A stretch of DNA of 64,000 nucleotides from positions 7,693,491 through 7,757,490 of the forward strand of contig NC_051092.1 of NCBI RefSeq assembly GCF_901709675.1, in the 5' to 3' direction. The translations under genes were made by a program, and so were the position numbers. Position 1 is the stretch's first letter, and every line of letters begins with the position of its first letter. The DNA is from Syngnathus acus. Taxonomy: Eukaryota; Chordata; Actinopteri; Syngnathiformes; Syngnathidae. Under the pieces are notes generated by a model. That model did not search any database. It saw only the letters and a program-made list of their open reading frames with translations, and was not told the origin of the DNA. Of the stretch, positions 13,201 through 28,200 are shown in pieces.

Positions 13201-16200
13201 ATTTACAAAATAAAAATAAAAAGCCAGTGTTCAAATTGCTGTATACAGTATACAGTTATTTGTGAGACGACAATGATTGTGTCTTGCTTAGCCTTTATAT
13301 TTTGTTGGGCCACTTGCGCACAAGCTTAGGAGTTGTGGAAATCAAGAACACCTGCACAAAAGGTCCGGACCAGACTTCCAATCGAACCCTGGTCCGTTTA
13401 CAGCGAACCAAACAGTCAGGTCTGAATACACCCTCAGAGTCTCACAAACCCTCGAGCTGGCAAGTGGGCTTCAATTCTGCCTGTCTACCACTTTACACTG
13501 TTGACACAAACGCAGCAAAACTATTTAGTAGTCTAAAATGAATCTTCAGTAGCTATGCAAGATTCTGACTGAGAGGAAAAAGTGAAAAAACCAAAATGCT
13601 GACGCTGTAATGCTGCCAGCAACGATAAATAAAAACATGATGGCAACACAAGAGGAAAAACAAAAATGAATCATGTTGAGAACCATCAAATCACCCTTCT
13701 CTCTTCAAAAAGAGACACCACTACAAAAATGACTGAGTTCAACATATGTCGTCCAAACATATTTTAATTTCGTACACCAAGTTATGTACGTAAATTCCAG
13801 TCCAGTGACGCATCAGCAAGACTTAATAGATTTCCACAATGAACTATGTACATGCTGCAAACTGGCATCCCCAAAAAGACTCAGAGCAATCTGTGGATCA
13901 GATGATAACATGAGTCATCTGCTGAGTGTCTGAGTGAATGCTTGTTTTGATGTTTTGTCTGCTGGAGTTAGAATAGTAAGGAAAATCCCATTTCATGGAA
14001 GCCGCCAGTCTTAAGAAGAAATACAGAACTATACAACAAGCGATACTATTCTGTGTTTAAAGGTAAACGACACAAATTTAGTTCTTTTTCATTCCCAAAG
14101 GAACCTCTCAAAGGCAAAACAAGGAAATGAAAAAAAGGAAACATTTGGACTTGAGAGTGGCTGGAACTTCCTTTCCGCTTCACAGCTGTCAACATCTGTA
14201 TCTGCCAACTCTGGACAGATGTCTCAGCAGTAACACTATCTCCAGTTAGATAGGTGGGGTGGGAAGGCTTTTGGACTTTGTTTTGGCTGCAACTCCGCTG
14301 TAAAGATGCCCAAACATAGTCGTGTTCTCGGTGCTTGTTTAGTGCAGAGTCGACCGGAAAAATGAATATGCTGGCCTAAGACGTCTCTCTCTGTCTGAAC
14401 TCATCAACCTTTATTTCAGACTTGCGGGAAGAAAAGAAAAAACACGATTATTACAGCTATATGCACTGTGCAGGTTTCAATGTTGTGCAGGATGCTATAA
14501 ACCACCGGTGTCAAACTCAAGGCCCGGGGGCCAGATACGGCCCACCACATCATTTGACAAATTGTGCATCAAATTTGTGTCATAACTAGAATTGCAAATT
14601 GTCTTCACTTTTAATAATATCTTCTTTTTTAAATATTTGACCAGTTTTTACTCATCTGATTTGAAAACGAGTTATTTGTCAGTTTGTTTTGTAGCTTATA
14701 CTGTATATAATATGAGGTGCTCATACACTTATTTGGGTTGACAGTCATAATGGCCCTCCGAAAGAAGCTATGACTACAATGCGGCCCGCTAAAAAAAAAA
14801 GAGTTTGACACCCCTGCTATAAACGTATGTCCTGTCCTGACTGTGACCTTGCAACCTGACCCACAGTTTCCTATCTCCTCCCATACAAAATCTTCACACC
14901 TGCACCTAATTAAGTTCTCTCTCCCGTATTCCCACCATCAAACTAAGAATCATATCAAGACGTGGGTTACAGAGGCTCTATGACGAACCCGGCATGACCC
15001 AAATCCTGACCCTGATCCAGAAAATCAAAAGGGGACTGATGACAAAAATAACAGCTGTAATTAAGTCAGGCCCCTCAAACCAAAAGGACGGAAATTCCGC
15101 TCTGTTTTTCTCTCTCTCCGCTTTGCAAATCCAAACTTGGGCCGTCTGACTAATGAAGGCATTTTTATAGTTATGGTGCATTCCTTATTTTAAGATGATG
15201 GCCATTTTATGATTTGAACCATCTCATTTAATGCAGACAGAATTTGAAATACGCAGGTTGTCTAGTACTCTTCCAATGCCAAACTATTACACAGAAAAAC
15301 AAATAAAATACCCATTTTCAATAAGGTTACATCTGTACTTGCACAATCCAGCTTCGCAGTTCCGTTTGTGACATTTCCTTTCAAACATCTAAAACACAAG
15401 GAGATCACAATTCCGCTTGACCTGACACACCAGATGGCCATTTGGCAACACCTTTTGCCTCAACAGTTAACCTCAACTTGTATTTTCTACTTTCTTCTAG
15501 ATTTTTAATTGAAAATAAGGGTTTTATATTCTGTTCCATTATCTATGTATTCTACTCTATTCTATTCCATTCCATTCTATTCCGCTGTTAACTTAACATC
15601 CTGACGGAGGGTCCAAAATGTGTGTGAATTTCACAATCCTTTCTCTCTTCTTAGCGCTTTGGTGCAAGTTGTTGTTTGTCAGTTATTCACACTAAAATTT
15701 TACAGCTCCCCTTGTAGGCCGTGTTGTTTTTTTCCCACACATAATTCTGAAGCCTGAACATCATCGCAGCAGGGACACACTAAATCAAATGTTTGCTCGG
15801 GTTGTTGATGCGGATTCTAATTTGCAAATTTCAAAGCGCTGAGGCAGTTTAGGATGTCAAAGTTAAATTTGAAAAAAAAGTTTGCACGGCAAAGAATATA
15901 AAGTACACCAACTGCTTGTCATTCTTAGTAAAACTGCTTTTGAATAACCTTGAATGTAAGAAATGCAATTCTGATGCAGGACGGCAAAAAGCCCTGTGGT
16001 CCTCTTGTCCTACATTTTCAAAGTTGACAATACGTATTGAGTGTTTCAATGTCCTTCTTGTAAATTTCCACTTGAACATATTCAAATGTAAGCATTTCTG
16101 GACTTCAATGATGATGCAGGTCTGCACACAGCTTGTGCTGTTGTTGAGTCACATTGAAATTAAGTTGGAAACATCTGGTCCCTCTTACTCACAAAGCCTG

Positions 16201-19200
16201 TAACCCAGGGTCCTGCCCAAACAGACCAAATAAAACAGCCACAAGTGTACCGGCCAATGAATGATACACACAGGAACAGAATTTAGGATTTCCTAGCTCT
16301 GTATCTCTACGCGGAGATGCCATGAGGACACAAAACAGACTTCTACTCCTTTGAAACAGTATCCATCCCTAGGCCTCCCCGCTTTTGTACATTGCCCTTA
16401 CACTAAAATGGGCCATAAAGCATGGTCTTTGTAGCTTTTTTACCTCATTTTACTTAAGCTGCATGTGTGAGTGACTGGAATCTCAACACACTACTAGCAA
16501 AACAGCAACAGTACCCCTGAGCAGAGAGGGAAAAGGCAATGAACAAACAGGATCTAGCGATTTCATTCAAGCACTAATTGAACTCCTAGTCGGGATCAGG
16601 TCAATCAGGTCCATGTACAGGTCCTGGTAGGCTGCTGCCAAGAACCAGCTTTCTTCTCCTCTGTTTAATCTCTGACCTACTTCTCACACACACCCAAACA
16701 GTGATGCTTGAGAGAATCCAGCAGATGCGCAATAACATCTGCTGCGAAAAGATGGAAGAGGTTCAACGAGAGGAGGAGGTGAGGCAAGGCAAGGGGTGTG
16801 TCTTCTGCACTTTGACATTCTTAACGCCCTTTGGTGGGCATCGGGTCCATCGTTGTAAACAATGCAAGCAGGTGACAAGTAATGTATAAATTGATGTTTT
16901 TTTTCTCCACCTCTGAATGGCAAGCTTAGTGATTTGTCTTCACACCCTTGTTTTAGACTTTTGTCATGAGTCTTACTTCCTGCTTTGACAGATTTGCAGA
17001 GGAAGGTATATGCCAGAAAATATGGAAATATGAGAATAAAATGGATTCCTTTGAGGCCAATGTAGACACTTCCTAAGCCATTTGAGTTGGCATAGACCTC
17101 TTTCAATTTTAGGTGGCAGCTGATCCAGTAATTTTTTTTTTTTTTTCCTTATTCAAAGCTCAACTGGTCTGAGTGTTTAATCATGAATGGCATGAAGCAG
17201 CTCCTCCCCTGATTCTCCTTTCCAACACTAACATTGTCCTCTTTATCGGTCTTGCCTTTCATCTTCCAAATCCCGCATTTGGTCTGCATCAACGCAGCGT
17301 AGTAACAAAAGGAGACGGGCACTCAGGAAGTACAGTAAAAGAGTATAATATATGTCGTTTCATTGGTCTGCCATCTGTTCCCATCTCTTCCACTGTGGGG
17401 ATTTAAAAGTTAATCTATGGTAATTGCATCCAATTGGGCTGCTACAACAAAGGCTATGTTGTCAATAACTGAATACAAATTTGAAGTAAATCTACATTGA
17501 GAAGAGAGAAGAAAAGTATGTCAGTTGCAAAACAATATACTATAGTTATATCATAGCTATGTTTTGAAAACTAATGTCATACAACAGAGAATTTTTAAAA
17601 ACCTGCTGATGTTTTTCTATTATCCTTATAATGTACTGCGCCATGTTTATTTTCTTGTTTATTTGGTAAATTGAGCTCTAGCTGTTATGTTGTTGTCACC
17701 TCTATCAATGTCCTGCCTACACCCTATGGTGGAAATATAAGACTGATCAGTGGCTCAATGAATCAACGACTGGTCAGTACACTCGGGCGATGATTCAGCA
17801 ACAGAAACAAGCATAATGGTGGATGGGAGTGAGCTCTAAAAAATGATAAAATTACCAAAAAATCTTAAATTGCTTTTGTCAGCAGTTGGCGGACCTGTTA
17901 TCTCTTTCCAAATACTTCTGTTTATATCGTACATAAACGTAGTAAATGGCGAATAACTGAAGATAACTGTGATTAGGAACTTAACGGTCTGTAGGATAAC
18001 AATTGAGGTGAACAACCTTTTTGAATCCCGATGCAGCTCAGCTGTGGTGAAGGTTAAACAATGTTATCAAATGGAACCAGATGCAGCCAAAATTCCAATA
18101 GAGATACTACAGTAACTAGCTGACAATGATTGTGACCCGTAGTGTCACAAGGTGGCAGGTGTCATTTAAGACATGTGTAACCGTAGTTTCAGCAGGAACA
18201 GATGAACAAAAAAAACACTGAAATGGGCTGGAGAAGAATACAGCTCCAGGGAGAGAGACAGCGGAAGGGAACTCAACGTGATTAACTGTTTGGGATATGT
18301 TACAAAAATATAGCCTCATGTTCTTTTGTGAGATTACAAAAACAGTGACATCATATGTAGAATGCTTCAAGAGGACCTCTCTGCAAACAAAGAAAGGGGG
18401 CATTCATTTGTCCAAAGTTTTTTTTCGACTAGAGTACTCATGATATCACTTCCATGGTCCCTGATCGGCCATTGCGATGTTATGAAGTCAAAACAAAAAG
18501 TAAAATACACATAGTGTCTTCATTTTGAAAATTCCCCTCTGCCAATTACCAAAGATAGTTGTAGAGTGATAATGTCACACCTGTTAAAAAAAATCTCTTC
18601 CATATAATTTTGCCATTTTGTGTTTACTTAAATTTGTTTGTTTTGATGATGACAAACATGCAAAAATAAATAAACAGTCAAGGGGCAAACACTTTCAAAC
18701 ACTACAATAATTCACACGTGTACAGTATCTCACAAAAGTGTGTACACCCCTCTCATTTCTGCAATGTTTTAATTATATCTAATCGCCCATGCTGAATTCA
18801 ATTTTGAACTTATTTCTTGTGAAGATACTCATTTAAAGGTCCTAATAAACAAAATTACAAATTTGTTCCAGGTTCTATCCGTTTTTAAAGCGATAGTATC
18901 AGTCTATTTTTTTTCCCCCAAAAGGAAAATCATGAAAAACATTAAAAAAGACCAAATTTGACAAAATCAACACTGGTTGACATGGTAACAGACTTTTTGT
19001 AATTGAATAAGTAATTTGATTAGTAACACTATCTCTCTATGAGCGCAACTATGAAGCCCATTGTGTATTTTAATTAATGTATAGGTTCAAATTTGCAGAG
19101 GTAGATATTGTCGTATTGTATATGAATTTACATAGATAGGCGAGTTTACTCATTGTACCGGCCCGGCCTATTGGCCTTCATGTTCTGTCAGTGAATAAGA

Positions 19201-22200
19201 TTTAAGAGATGACCTGATGTCACTGTGAAGTACCATAACATTTGAATAAAAGGCCCAATGTCTTTCAAGAGAGGAGAAAAAAAGCCCCTTTCAATTTGTT
19301 TTGGAACAGCGTATCATTTTAGAAATACAAACAGCAGCACATCAGTCTAAAAAGGAATCTATGATAGCATTTCATTGGACAAGGCTCACTAACAAACCCA
19401 AGGGAATTAAAGGCCTTTTGCTTTTTCTAGTTCTCACATCCTAGAATCTCTTGGTGCCTGTGTATAAGGAACCGAAGTCTGCACACATTAACATTAGCAG
19501 AGGTTTTTAACTAATGCGTGTTTGTCATGGGAACAGAAGCTAAACCTAATAAGAATGGACTTCTGAAGCAAATTTGAATGGTACTATACATGTGTACTGG
19601 TGCAGCACTTCACAATGGACAAATTACTAACACAGAGGGAGCCAGAGAGGAATTCTTGCAGTCGGACTCAAAAAGAAAGTCATTTGAGGACATCGCCTTT
19701 GTGTTTATGAGACACAGACGAAACGCAACGATCCTTGGTGCGATCCTCGAGCAGTTGCGAACACACCAATAAAACGCCATCAAAAGCTCTCAAAACAAGT
19801 GTACACACAAATGAATTGGATGGGTGATTGAGATCTTCAACAACTGAATAAAGAACTGAGCAGCAGAAAGCGCATATTTCCAGATGCACATCCAGGATGC
19901 GGCTTAAGATCCTAACGCATTACATCATTTTAAACATTTTGACATATTACATCTGGTGAAGGGTGATTATTTATTTTCACACAGTCTGGTGCCATTCCTT
20001 CTCTGCAAATTATGGTCATGCAATCACAATTGCCGCTTAATTGGAAAAAGCAAGTCATACTAGATTGAATAACTATGTTAAATGTCTGACTGGTCTTAAG
20101 GTTTGTACATAAGAAAACGTCTTAAAAAGCAGCTTTTCACATTAGCAACTTCGCCCACCAACATGCATTTGCTTTGTAGTAAGAAAAAAAAAATCTCACA
20201 AATGCTGATTTAAAAAAAGGTCCACAGACGATAATAAATTTAAGTACCAGACCGCCAGCATGACAAAGAATTTCCTCCCCAAAAGCTTTGTCTCTAGACC
20301 AGCAGTGGGCAATAATTATCAAAACAGGCCATGTGAGAAACTGGAAGAGTTGCCGTGGGTCACATCAACGTGCTAACCTCAATTGTTGTCAATTTTATAT
20401 AGATATTCTAAAGCCATACATTATATTGTTTGGGTAGGTTGTTCCTTGTGTAGATGTGGTACACTGTCAGATAAGAGGGTACTGCCATTTTTGGTCTCCA
20501 AGGTAAAACATTTGTGATGGACCCTACAAGGTGCACAATTGAACCCCTAGGTACAAATACTGCAAAAGCTGACAAGCATTCCTACGTTTTCTTCTCTAAT
20601 GGCGATGAACAGATAAATGTGCTCCTAAAGGTACTTTTCCATTAGCTCCGCTCCACACCGAAACTGCCTCACTTGTCCAATGATGTTTGCTTATCCTGTA
20701 GACATTTTCGGAGCCAAGTGGTTGCATTCAATCCATTTTGGAACCATCTGCGAGGTGGTTCAAAAGTGCCAGTCATCTGGTCAGCCGGGCCGGAGGAAAG
20801 GCAAGCATTTGCTCTGCGGAGACTGCTCGCTTGAACTCGCTTTCAGCCAAGCCATCCAACGTCCACTTATCCTCAGACACTGTTTCGTCAATATCTTGAA
20901 GCAGATGTAATGCCTCCTTTTTTTTTTTTTTTTAATAGACCACGGTGACCCGCAACTTTTTTCCAAAGTCAATGCCGTCGCTGGTTGCTATGGTAACCCG
21001 GCGGAGGAGGCCCAGAGGCGCGAAAGACAATAAATACGGCAGCAAACCCAACAAACTAACTCTCCCTCTCGACACAACACAAAAGAGTGGTATAAATGTC
21101 ATCCTCAAACACAGGCAATTTACAGTGCTTTCATTCCTCTAACTTAAGTCACAGTTCTTACCTGACCATCTTGGCCAACATGCACTTGGTGGATCTGGAG
21201 GTTCCCCTGAAAGACAGAAATGACATGCCATGAAAAAAAAGCTGCACGTTCAAATCAAATTTAAAAAAACAGCACCTCTTCCGAAGCAACAGATCCCACA
21301 TACGCAGTCTAATGCATCCTAATTTGCTCACGTGTTTAATGGGATCTTTAAACTGCCAACAAGAAAAACGATTTCATTAAAAACTTTAGCTTAAACTTTG
21401 AGCTCGTTTACGCTAAAACATCGACATCAATTCACAATCCACTCTGTCAGTCAGTATGAGTATAGTTCGACAACTGCTGTATGAATTCTCAGCATGCAGT
21501 TGCCGTAAGTGTTAGCTCATAAACACTAATACTATTCTGTCATGTCTGCTCACAACATGACTTCTGGAAAACAAATTCAAACAGCAACGACCATCATAAA
21601 AACTCTGAACAACCACAATGACATAAACAGGAATTCACAAACTGGATCATACCATATGTGCCATATTTAAACATGTCACAATTTTCTGCAATTTTCTTTC
21701 GCTAATTGCATTTCACTGTTTGCAGCAGTCTAAGACGTCGTATGGCCCGAAAAGAGTGTAATCTCTCAAACAGCTCATTTCCTCTTTGAGCTTGCTGGAC
21801 CTAATGTCTTGATGGAAAGGGGTCTGTTCCTAATGAAAACATATTCGGTGTGAGTGGCAGTTGGGAGAAGTGGGATTCTGTTGCTAAGCTTTGAACTCTA
21901 AAAAACAAACAATCGTGAAATAGGAAAGGGAGGGGGGGGGAGAAAAGAAAATCGGAGTTCAGCCACTAAGAACAGGAAAGTCTTTAAAGCTTTTATCCCT
22001 TCAATACTCCTGGTCTCTCTCACTCAATCGTTCATGTCGTCCTCCTGGTGCAAAACGGGGTAGGAAATGTGAAAAACACGTGGGCTAAAGTGTCAGTGGC
22101 TCCTGCAGAAATATCCACCAGTAATGCACGTGCCGAACACAGCATACAGTCTGCGATTACATGCGTGTATATTTACATGAACTGGCACTTAAATAAAATA

Positions 22201-25200
22201 AATAAAAGAAATCCCTGCCCAACTACCTGACTCCAGAGTGATGTTAATGCCAAAATCACTCTTCAACTGTCAGTGGGCTTTAAATTTTAATTTCAGCTGG
22301 GAAGTCAGTTTTGTGAGCACATGCAGGGATGCCTGGTAGGGGACATGAGACATCTGAGATTTACATGGAAACAAAAGTCATAACTCTATGAATAAGTAGG
22401 CGGGTATATAAACATGAAGGCATGCAACAGGCAACATCTGTTTTTATTCAAATCACTAATGACTTTAAGAGTCAGCTATTGCGGAAGTGCTTTACTCAGA
22501 TGTATTCGAACAGAAGACACGATTACGGTCAATGCAATTTCATAAAACTTGAACTATAATTTGTCACATTGTCAGTCGGGCATTTAAAGCTATGACACAC
22601 TGACAACAATTGTAGCAATGATGTAAATGTTATCATCGGGGTGCTCTTACGAAGCACAGAATCAAATTGACAAGAATAAACTGTGAGAAACAAGTTCATA
22701 GTATTATACGAGTGATAACGATCAGTTAATGGACTAAATCTTGGATAAAAACATGTCTGGTTTACAAAACCCAAGCCCAAGGCTTGTCACCCCCAAAATT
22801 CCCCTTCTCACATCGTGTGTGCATTTGAAAATATGCTCAGAATGTGCACTGTTTCACCCCAATTTTTCAGAAACTCAGTTTTTAAAATGAGCCATTTGGT
22901 TATTCAGTGTGCCGGAGGCCACTGCGTGAGGCAATATAAGAAAAGAAAACAGTTAATGTGCGAGCTTCTTTGCAACATACGCTGCTGATATTTCATTTTT
23001 TCTTCCGACTCTACCTGTTACTGTGCAAGTTTGAAATGTGATACAGCAGAAAAACAGTAGAAAAAGTGAAAGAGTTATTTTCCTCACATAACTTCACGGA
23101 TAAATACTTGCCTCACTGTCTTGAGTGATCTGCACCTCCTCTCCTTGAGGAACCTGGGCAATGTGCAATTGGCCCTGTGGAATCTGAAAAGGAATATTTT
23201 TCATGAAATATCAAAAATACTGAAAATACATGATTACTTTTTTTTTTCTAATGCCATGATTTCTTCAGATCAACACTTTTTGTTTTTCGGGAAAAAACAT
23301 CCGAAGTCGAAGGGTGGTATTATGCATAGATTTGAGGGGTGAAGAAAAATCTTTAGCATTGCATACAAGTTTATCAGGGGGTTGAAAGAAATTAATGTAC
23401 CCTCATTGCAGTATGATATTTAATGCCTAATACAGTGGTACCCCAGAAGTCAACCGCATTGGAAATCAACATATTCGGTTTTCGACACAAAATGTCGGGA
23501 AATCTTTGTCCCGGTTCTCGGACAAAGCTTCGGAAACCGACCCGACTCACGTGGCTATAGTTAACTAAATAGAGTTTGTTCCACCTGCCGTTAGTCGGCA
23601 TTGTTGTAGACCACTATAAGGTTGCCCTGTGCTAGGGAAAAAACATGGGTCCCAAGAAAGACGCAAGAGTAAAGCAGAAGAGGAAAGTGGCAAGAACAAC
23701 GATGGAGCTGAAAGAGGCGATCATAGACAAGTATGAAAGAGGCGTTTGTGTGATGGACTAGGCAAAGTGCCGAGATTGATTATAAGTTCATTTTTGAGGA
23801 ATAGAGAGGCAATAAAAACTGCTAGTGTCGCTAAGGGGGTTACATGGGGTTACCGGCCAGGTTCCAGTGGGAAAAACAAAAAAAGGAACACACTGACCAA
23901 ATGCAACAATCGGATTTTTCTTATGGAGGGGGATTTCCCTTACAAACAATGATCCTCCTCTCCACCTCCGCGTTCATAGATTCAGCACCTCATCAATGTC
24001 ACGTTATGTAGATCTTACTTTTTTTATTTTTTTATTTGATGCCTGCAACATGTTTTTAAAAAGCTGGGACAGCAGCATGTTTACTACCGTGTTGTCACAC
24101 TAATTGTTGAATCTTTGTAGATTCTTGCTTTATGTACTATTTCTGTAATCGTTCATTTTCACACACGTCACTGCTCATTTTTAGTTTCAATGTATTTGTG
24201 AAAAAGAGCAAATAAAGAAAAGCGGAATTAAGTGCCATCAGATGTATATATTTTGTGTACAGTATTTCTCAAGAAGACCATATGTGATTGGCAAGCAACC
24301 ACAGAAGTTGTAAACCATCCAAGAAAATACGCAATATGCATATGTATAACCATAATTTGACAGCCAATGCAAATGATCGCATATCTAAATTTGGGCCAAG
24401 CAAAAGCACAAATGGCAAAGTAAGGGCAGATGGAAGGAGCGCAAAAATACATAAACACTGCATGCCACATGTCTTGTTAAGGGGTTTTGACAGATACCAC
24501 AGAGCTTGACAGAAATACGAACAGAAACACTACATTTCCATATGTAACTTAATACACCTCACAACATTTATGTCACTGAAGAGAATCAGTTGCTCGGAAC
24601 CAAAAAGCAATGTGAACATGAAAAAGTTCAACAGTGCGGAACATGACGAGATCTTTCATTAGCAAACAAAATGACAATCTCCGAGACGAGTGGCTTTGAA
24701 TTCTAACAGTATTACGTCAAATGATGGCCAAGAAGCTGTAGAACTGGACAAGACCCAGTAGTGTGGCATCACGATACCACCTTTAACCAACAGCTGGACT
24801 TCAGCATGATATAAGAGGACAGCAGGTGCCATGTATACGTACTAACCCTAACCGCATCAAAAACAGAATAATGAAAAAAAAATTTTTTTTTTTGGGAACC
24901 ATTGGCCATTTTTTCACACCTCTGTACATACTACATATTTATGTGCATAGGTTCTGACAGCATCCCATTGCCACATGTAAAAAAAAAAAAAAATTTAAAA
25001 AAACATTTTTGGGTGGTTTGAACATTACGACTTACACAAGAAAAAAAGATAACCAGTACCAGACACTTCCTGTGTGTCAGCCCACCTATTATGCTGTAAT
25101 GGTCTGATTATAACCTTTGACCCAAACAGCTGGAGCAGTTATCCAGCGCCAACCCTGAAGATGCAGTACATTTGTTTCACTATATTGGATGGCAAAGTTA

Positions 25201-28200
25201 GTATCTGTCCATTAATAACCTGTACTTTAAGACCCGCCACTCCCACAGTGATGACCAATTCGGAGAATTATCAAGTAAAGACAAAACTAGTGATACTCAC
25301 CACTTGAACTTGTCCATCCTCTCCAATGTGATGGAACTGGACCTGCTGATTGGCCAGTGTGTAGTGCAGGGTCTGCTGGGTGGCTGCTTCTATCTGGGTG
25401 GTTTCTTCTGAGAGGCCTCCCTCTGTTCCAAAGGAGAAATACTGAAATTACAATGGCGCTTTTGTACTTGCGTGAGCGGAGCAAAAATTAAGGCTGATAT
25501 AAGCCCACATTAAAGAAACTCCTTATTACATGCCCCGACATGCCCCATTCTGTATCCATATATAAGGGCATATTAGGTGGTTCCTTGGAAAGAAAACGTT
25601 CATGTTCTTAGCCTGAACATCAAATGCTACACCGCAAAAAAGTTTGTCAGCACTGTATTGAATATCATACAAGAGAAAATACAAACCATACATTTTTTTT
25701 GTAAAAAGCTTAGCCATTCGCGAACAAGGTTGTTTAAATTGGATATGTATCCCAGACATTCGCATACACAAACACGATTTCTTGAGGAAGTAATCTAAAC
25801 GATAGACCTCAGACTCGAAACACCTCACCAGTAGCCTGACACCCCTGAATGGATCCATCATAGCACCCACTACAGCGCCACATTCCCCAACATCAAGAAA
25901 TAGCGGTGAAAGATGTTAGCAGGTCTTCGCCACGGGGCGTAAGATTAAAGACAACAAAGAAATAATAAATCACACCAATGGTATGTTTAAAAATGCAGAA
26001 AGAAATGTCAGCAAATAGTGGGTATGAATTCATTTCTTGTAATAATAAAATCAAATACTATCAATGTCGGGAAGAAGACTTTTGGAAAAGAATCAGTCCA
26101 AGTATAGCGTACCCTTGTTCTCGTACTCACACTTGGCCACATTAACCGATTTGGGCTTGGTGTCGAGATTGCTCAACAAGTTTCAGTCGTTACATTCAAT
26201 TCTTTTGTGCAAGGTGCCAACTGTCATGAATAATGGGGCAGAAGAGTGATCACATTAATCATGGAACAAGGCACCAGACTGCAAGCTATTTGGGCGCTCG
26301 GGTGCCCTAATTTCATAACAATAGCCCTAAAAAGAAATAACAGCTTGTACTGGTGTGACCTGTGTTTTAAGGGGTGAGGGAGGAAGCCTCTGTGACTCTG
26401 AAATCCTTCAGTTGGTTCAACCACAACATCAGCCATTCAGCACAGCTTAATCTAAACCACCCTCCGTTTGGCCGTGTCGCTGATATTCATGCACACGTGC
26501 ATGCGTTTGGAATTTTATGGAATACAGTAAGATAGGGCTAATACCAAAGTGAAGTCTCAACTAAGTGTCACCCGTCTGTCAACAACACTGTTTGAAACCA
26601 ATATCGTGCATGTTGTTTGTACATTTACCTGAACCTGAACCGCGGGGTGTGCGTTTGGAGAAGCTCTTGACAGCCAAACTCTGACCACGCTGCTTACGTC
26701 TCCAGGCAGTGCGACACTTGGAGTCAATACTTTGCTTGATGCGATACCAGTCGGACTCGGAGATGCCAAATTTGTGGAACAAGTGGCCTAGAGAGAAGCA
26801 GAGAGGTCTTCTTATACAACACAAATATAAGATTATTTCTTTTGAATGCATAAAAGTACTTTATACTGGTGATTTGAATTTTTTACATCCATGAACATAA
26901 CAAGCAGAAGACCATGAATGCCAACTGTGTGAGCATCACAAATAAAGGGCATTAGAATTGACAATCTCCTAAAGCTTCCCAAAAGTAATTCAAAGGAGCA
27001 ATTGAATTCAAATTGAAGCTATTTATGGTTTCATTCTTCACCTTCAGGTCTTACGGCAGTCTGATCCGACATAATTCGGTCAGGGAAACATGTTCAGATG
27101 AAACTATAGCTATTGGTTGCCGCCCTAATGAGCTGTTTGAACACATCTCAAATCTACATGAATGTGTACCCCAGTGAACCTGCAAGCTATCTACAGAAAT
27201 GTCATATGGGGGGGAAAAATGCCCCTTCACACTCAGTAGGACAGGTTCAGACAGGAGTAGCAGGTGTCCTTTCATTCCGTTTCCTTTTTTTTTTCTTTTT
27301 TTTTTAAGGAAGGCAGAGTGAGTCATTCAACCGGTATGTTCTAGTTCCAGCATACCATTGTACCCTCGCAGTAATCTCACATACAATCCATATGTTTGCC
27401 CCTCATATTCAATGGGTTATTGGTCTGTTTTTATTCATCGCTCATTTTATTTTATTTATTATTTATGGTTTGTGCCTTCTTGTTTTTGTTTTGTGTCGCC
27501 TACTTGTATGTCTCGTCACCGTGGGATGGAGGAAACGGAATTTCGGTTTCTTTGTGTGTCTTGACATATGAAGGGATTGACAATAAAGCTGACTTTGACT
27601 TGACTTTGACTTTGATATGTGCAAAATACAGTATGTGGCTACAGGATTCAAAGAGGAATCAAAGAGCTTAGTGACTTGAACGTGACTCTTTTCAGATCAT
27701 TCTTCCAGACATGTGCTTGTCATTTAGAGTCTGGTATGTTCTAAAATGTGTTGCACATTAACGCTTGTGTGCAATGATGAATGCATGTTGTTGTAACTCA
27801 CCATGGGAATAGAGACTGCAGCCTATTTCTGTGTTCAATTCAATGCTGCTTTGTAATGGCAGGAGGGTGAATGATGGGAAGTTCTCAAAGTTCATTTACT
27901 GATCCCAGGGGTAACGATTTAATCTCTCACTGAGTTAAGGTTTATGTGCATTACTTTGATATACAATAAACTCTACACGAATCATGCAACGGTGGTACGG
28001 ACAAACACTGCACTGACTCAATGAAGTCATTCAATAGTAGCACTAGACCATCTTCCAAAAATGAACAAAATTAAGTGGAAGGACTCACAGCGAATGCCAT
28101 AAATCATGAGCGGATCCAGTTGCTTTTTGCCATGTTTGCCCTGACCAGACAGGTTGGACATGGCCTGGACCTCCCGATGGAAAAGGTAGTCTAAGAGCGT

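Larger units (their letters stand above)
10951..21161. other. Large BANP intron (about 10.2 kb)
   Basis: Between the 15-codon exon at 21162 and the exon at 10810 no further coding exon was recognised. The intron holds two hAT-type elements (12795 and 14503), a Tc1-like fragment near 18721, a TTCTA/TTCCA microsatellite near 15540-15580, a hAT-like fragment near 20305, and an RFX-type palindrome near its 5' end. An optional human exon belongs at this point of the transcript but was not found. Confidence 0.6.

Noticed and set aside
16684-17106. 140-codon open frame on the minus strand
   Set aside because: No homology, no splice logic, inside the large BANP intron.
23644-23760. Tigger-like N-terminus as a domesticated gene
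   Set aside because: Stop and frameshift after about 38 codons and loss of the catalytic part indicate a dead transposon.
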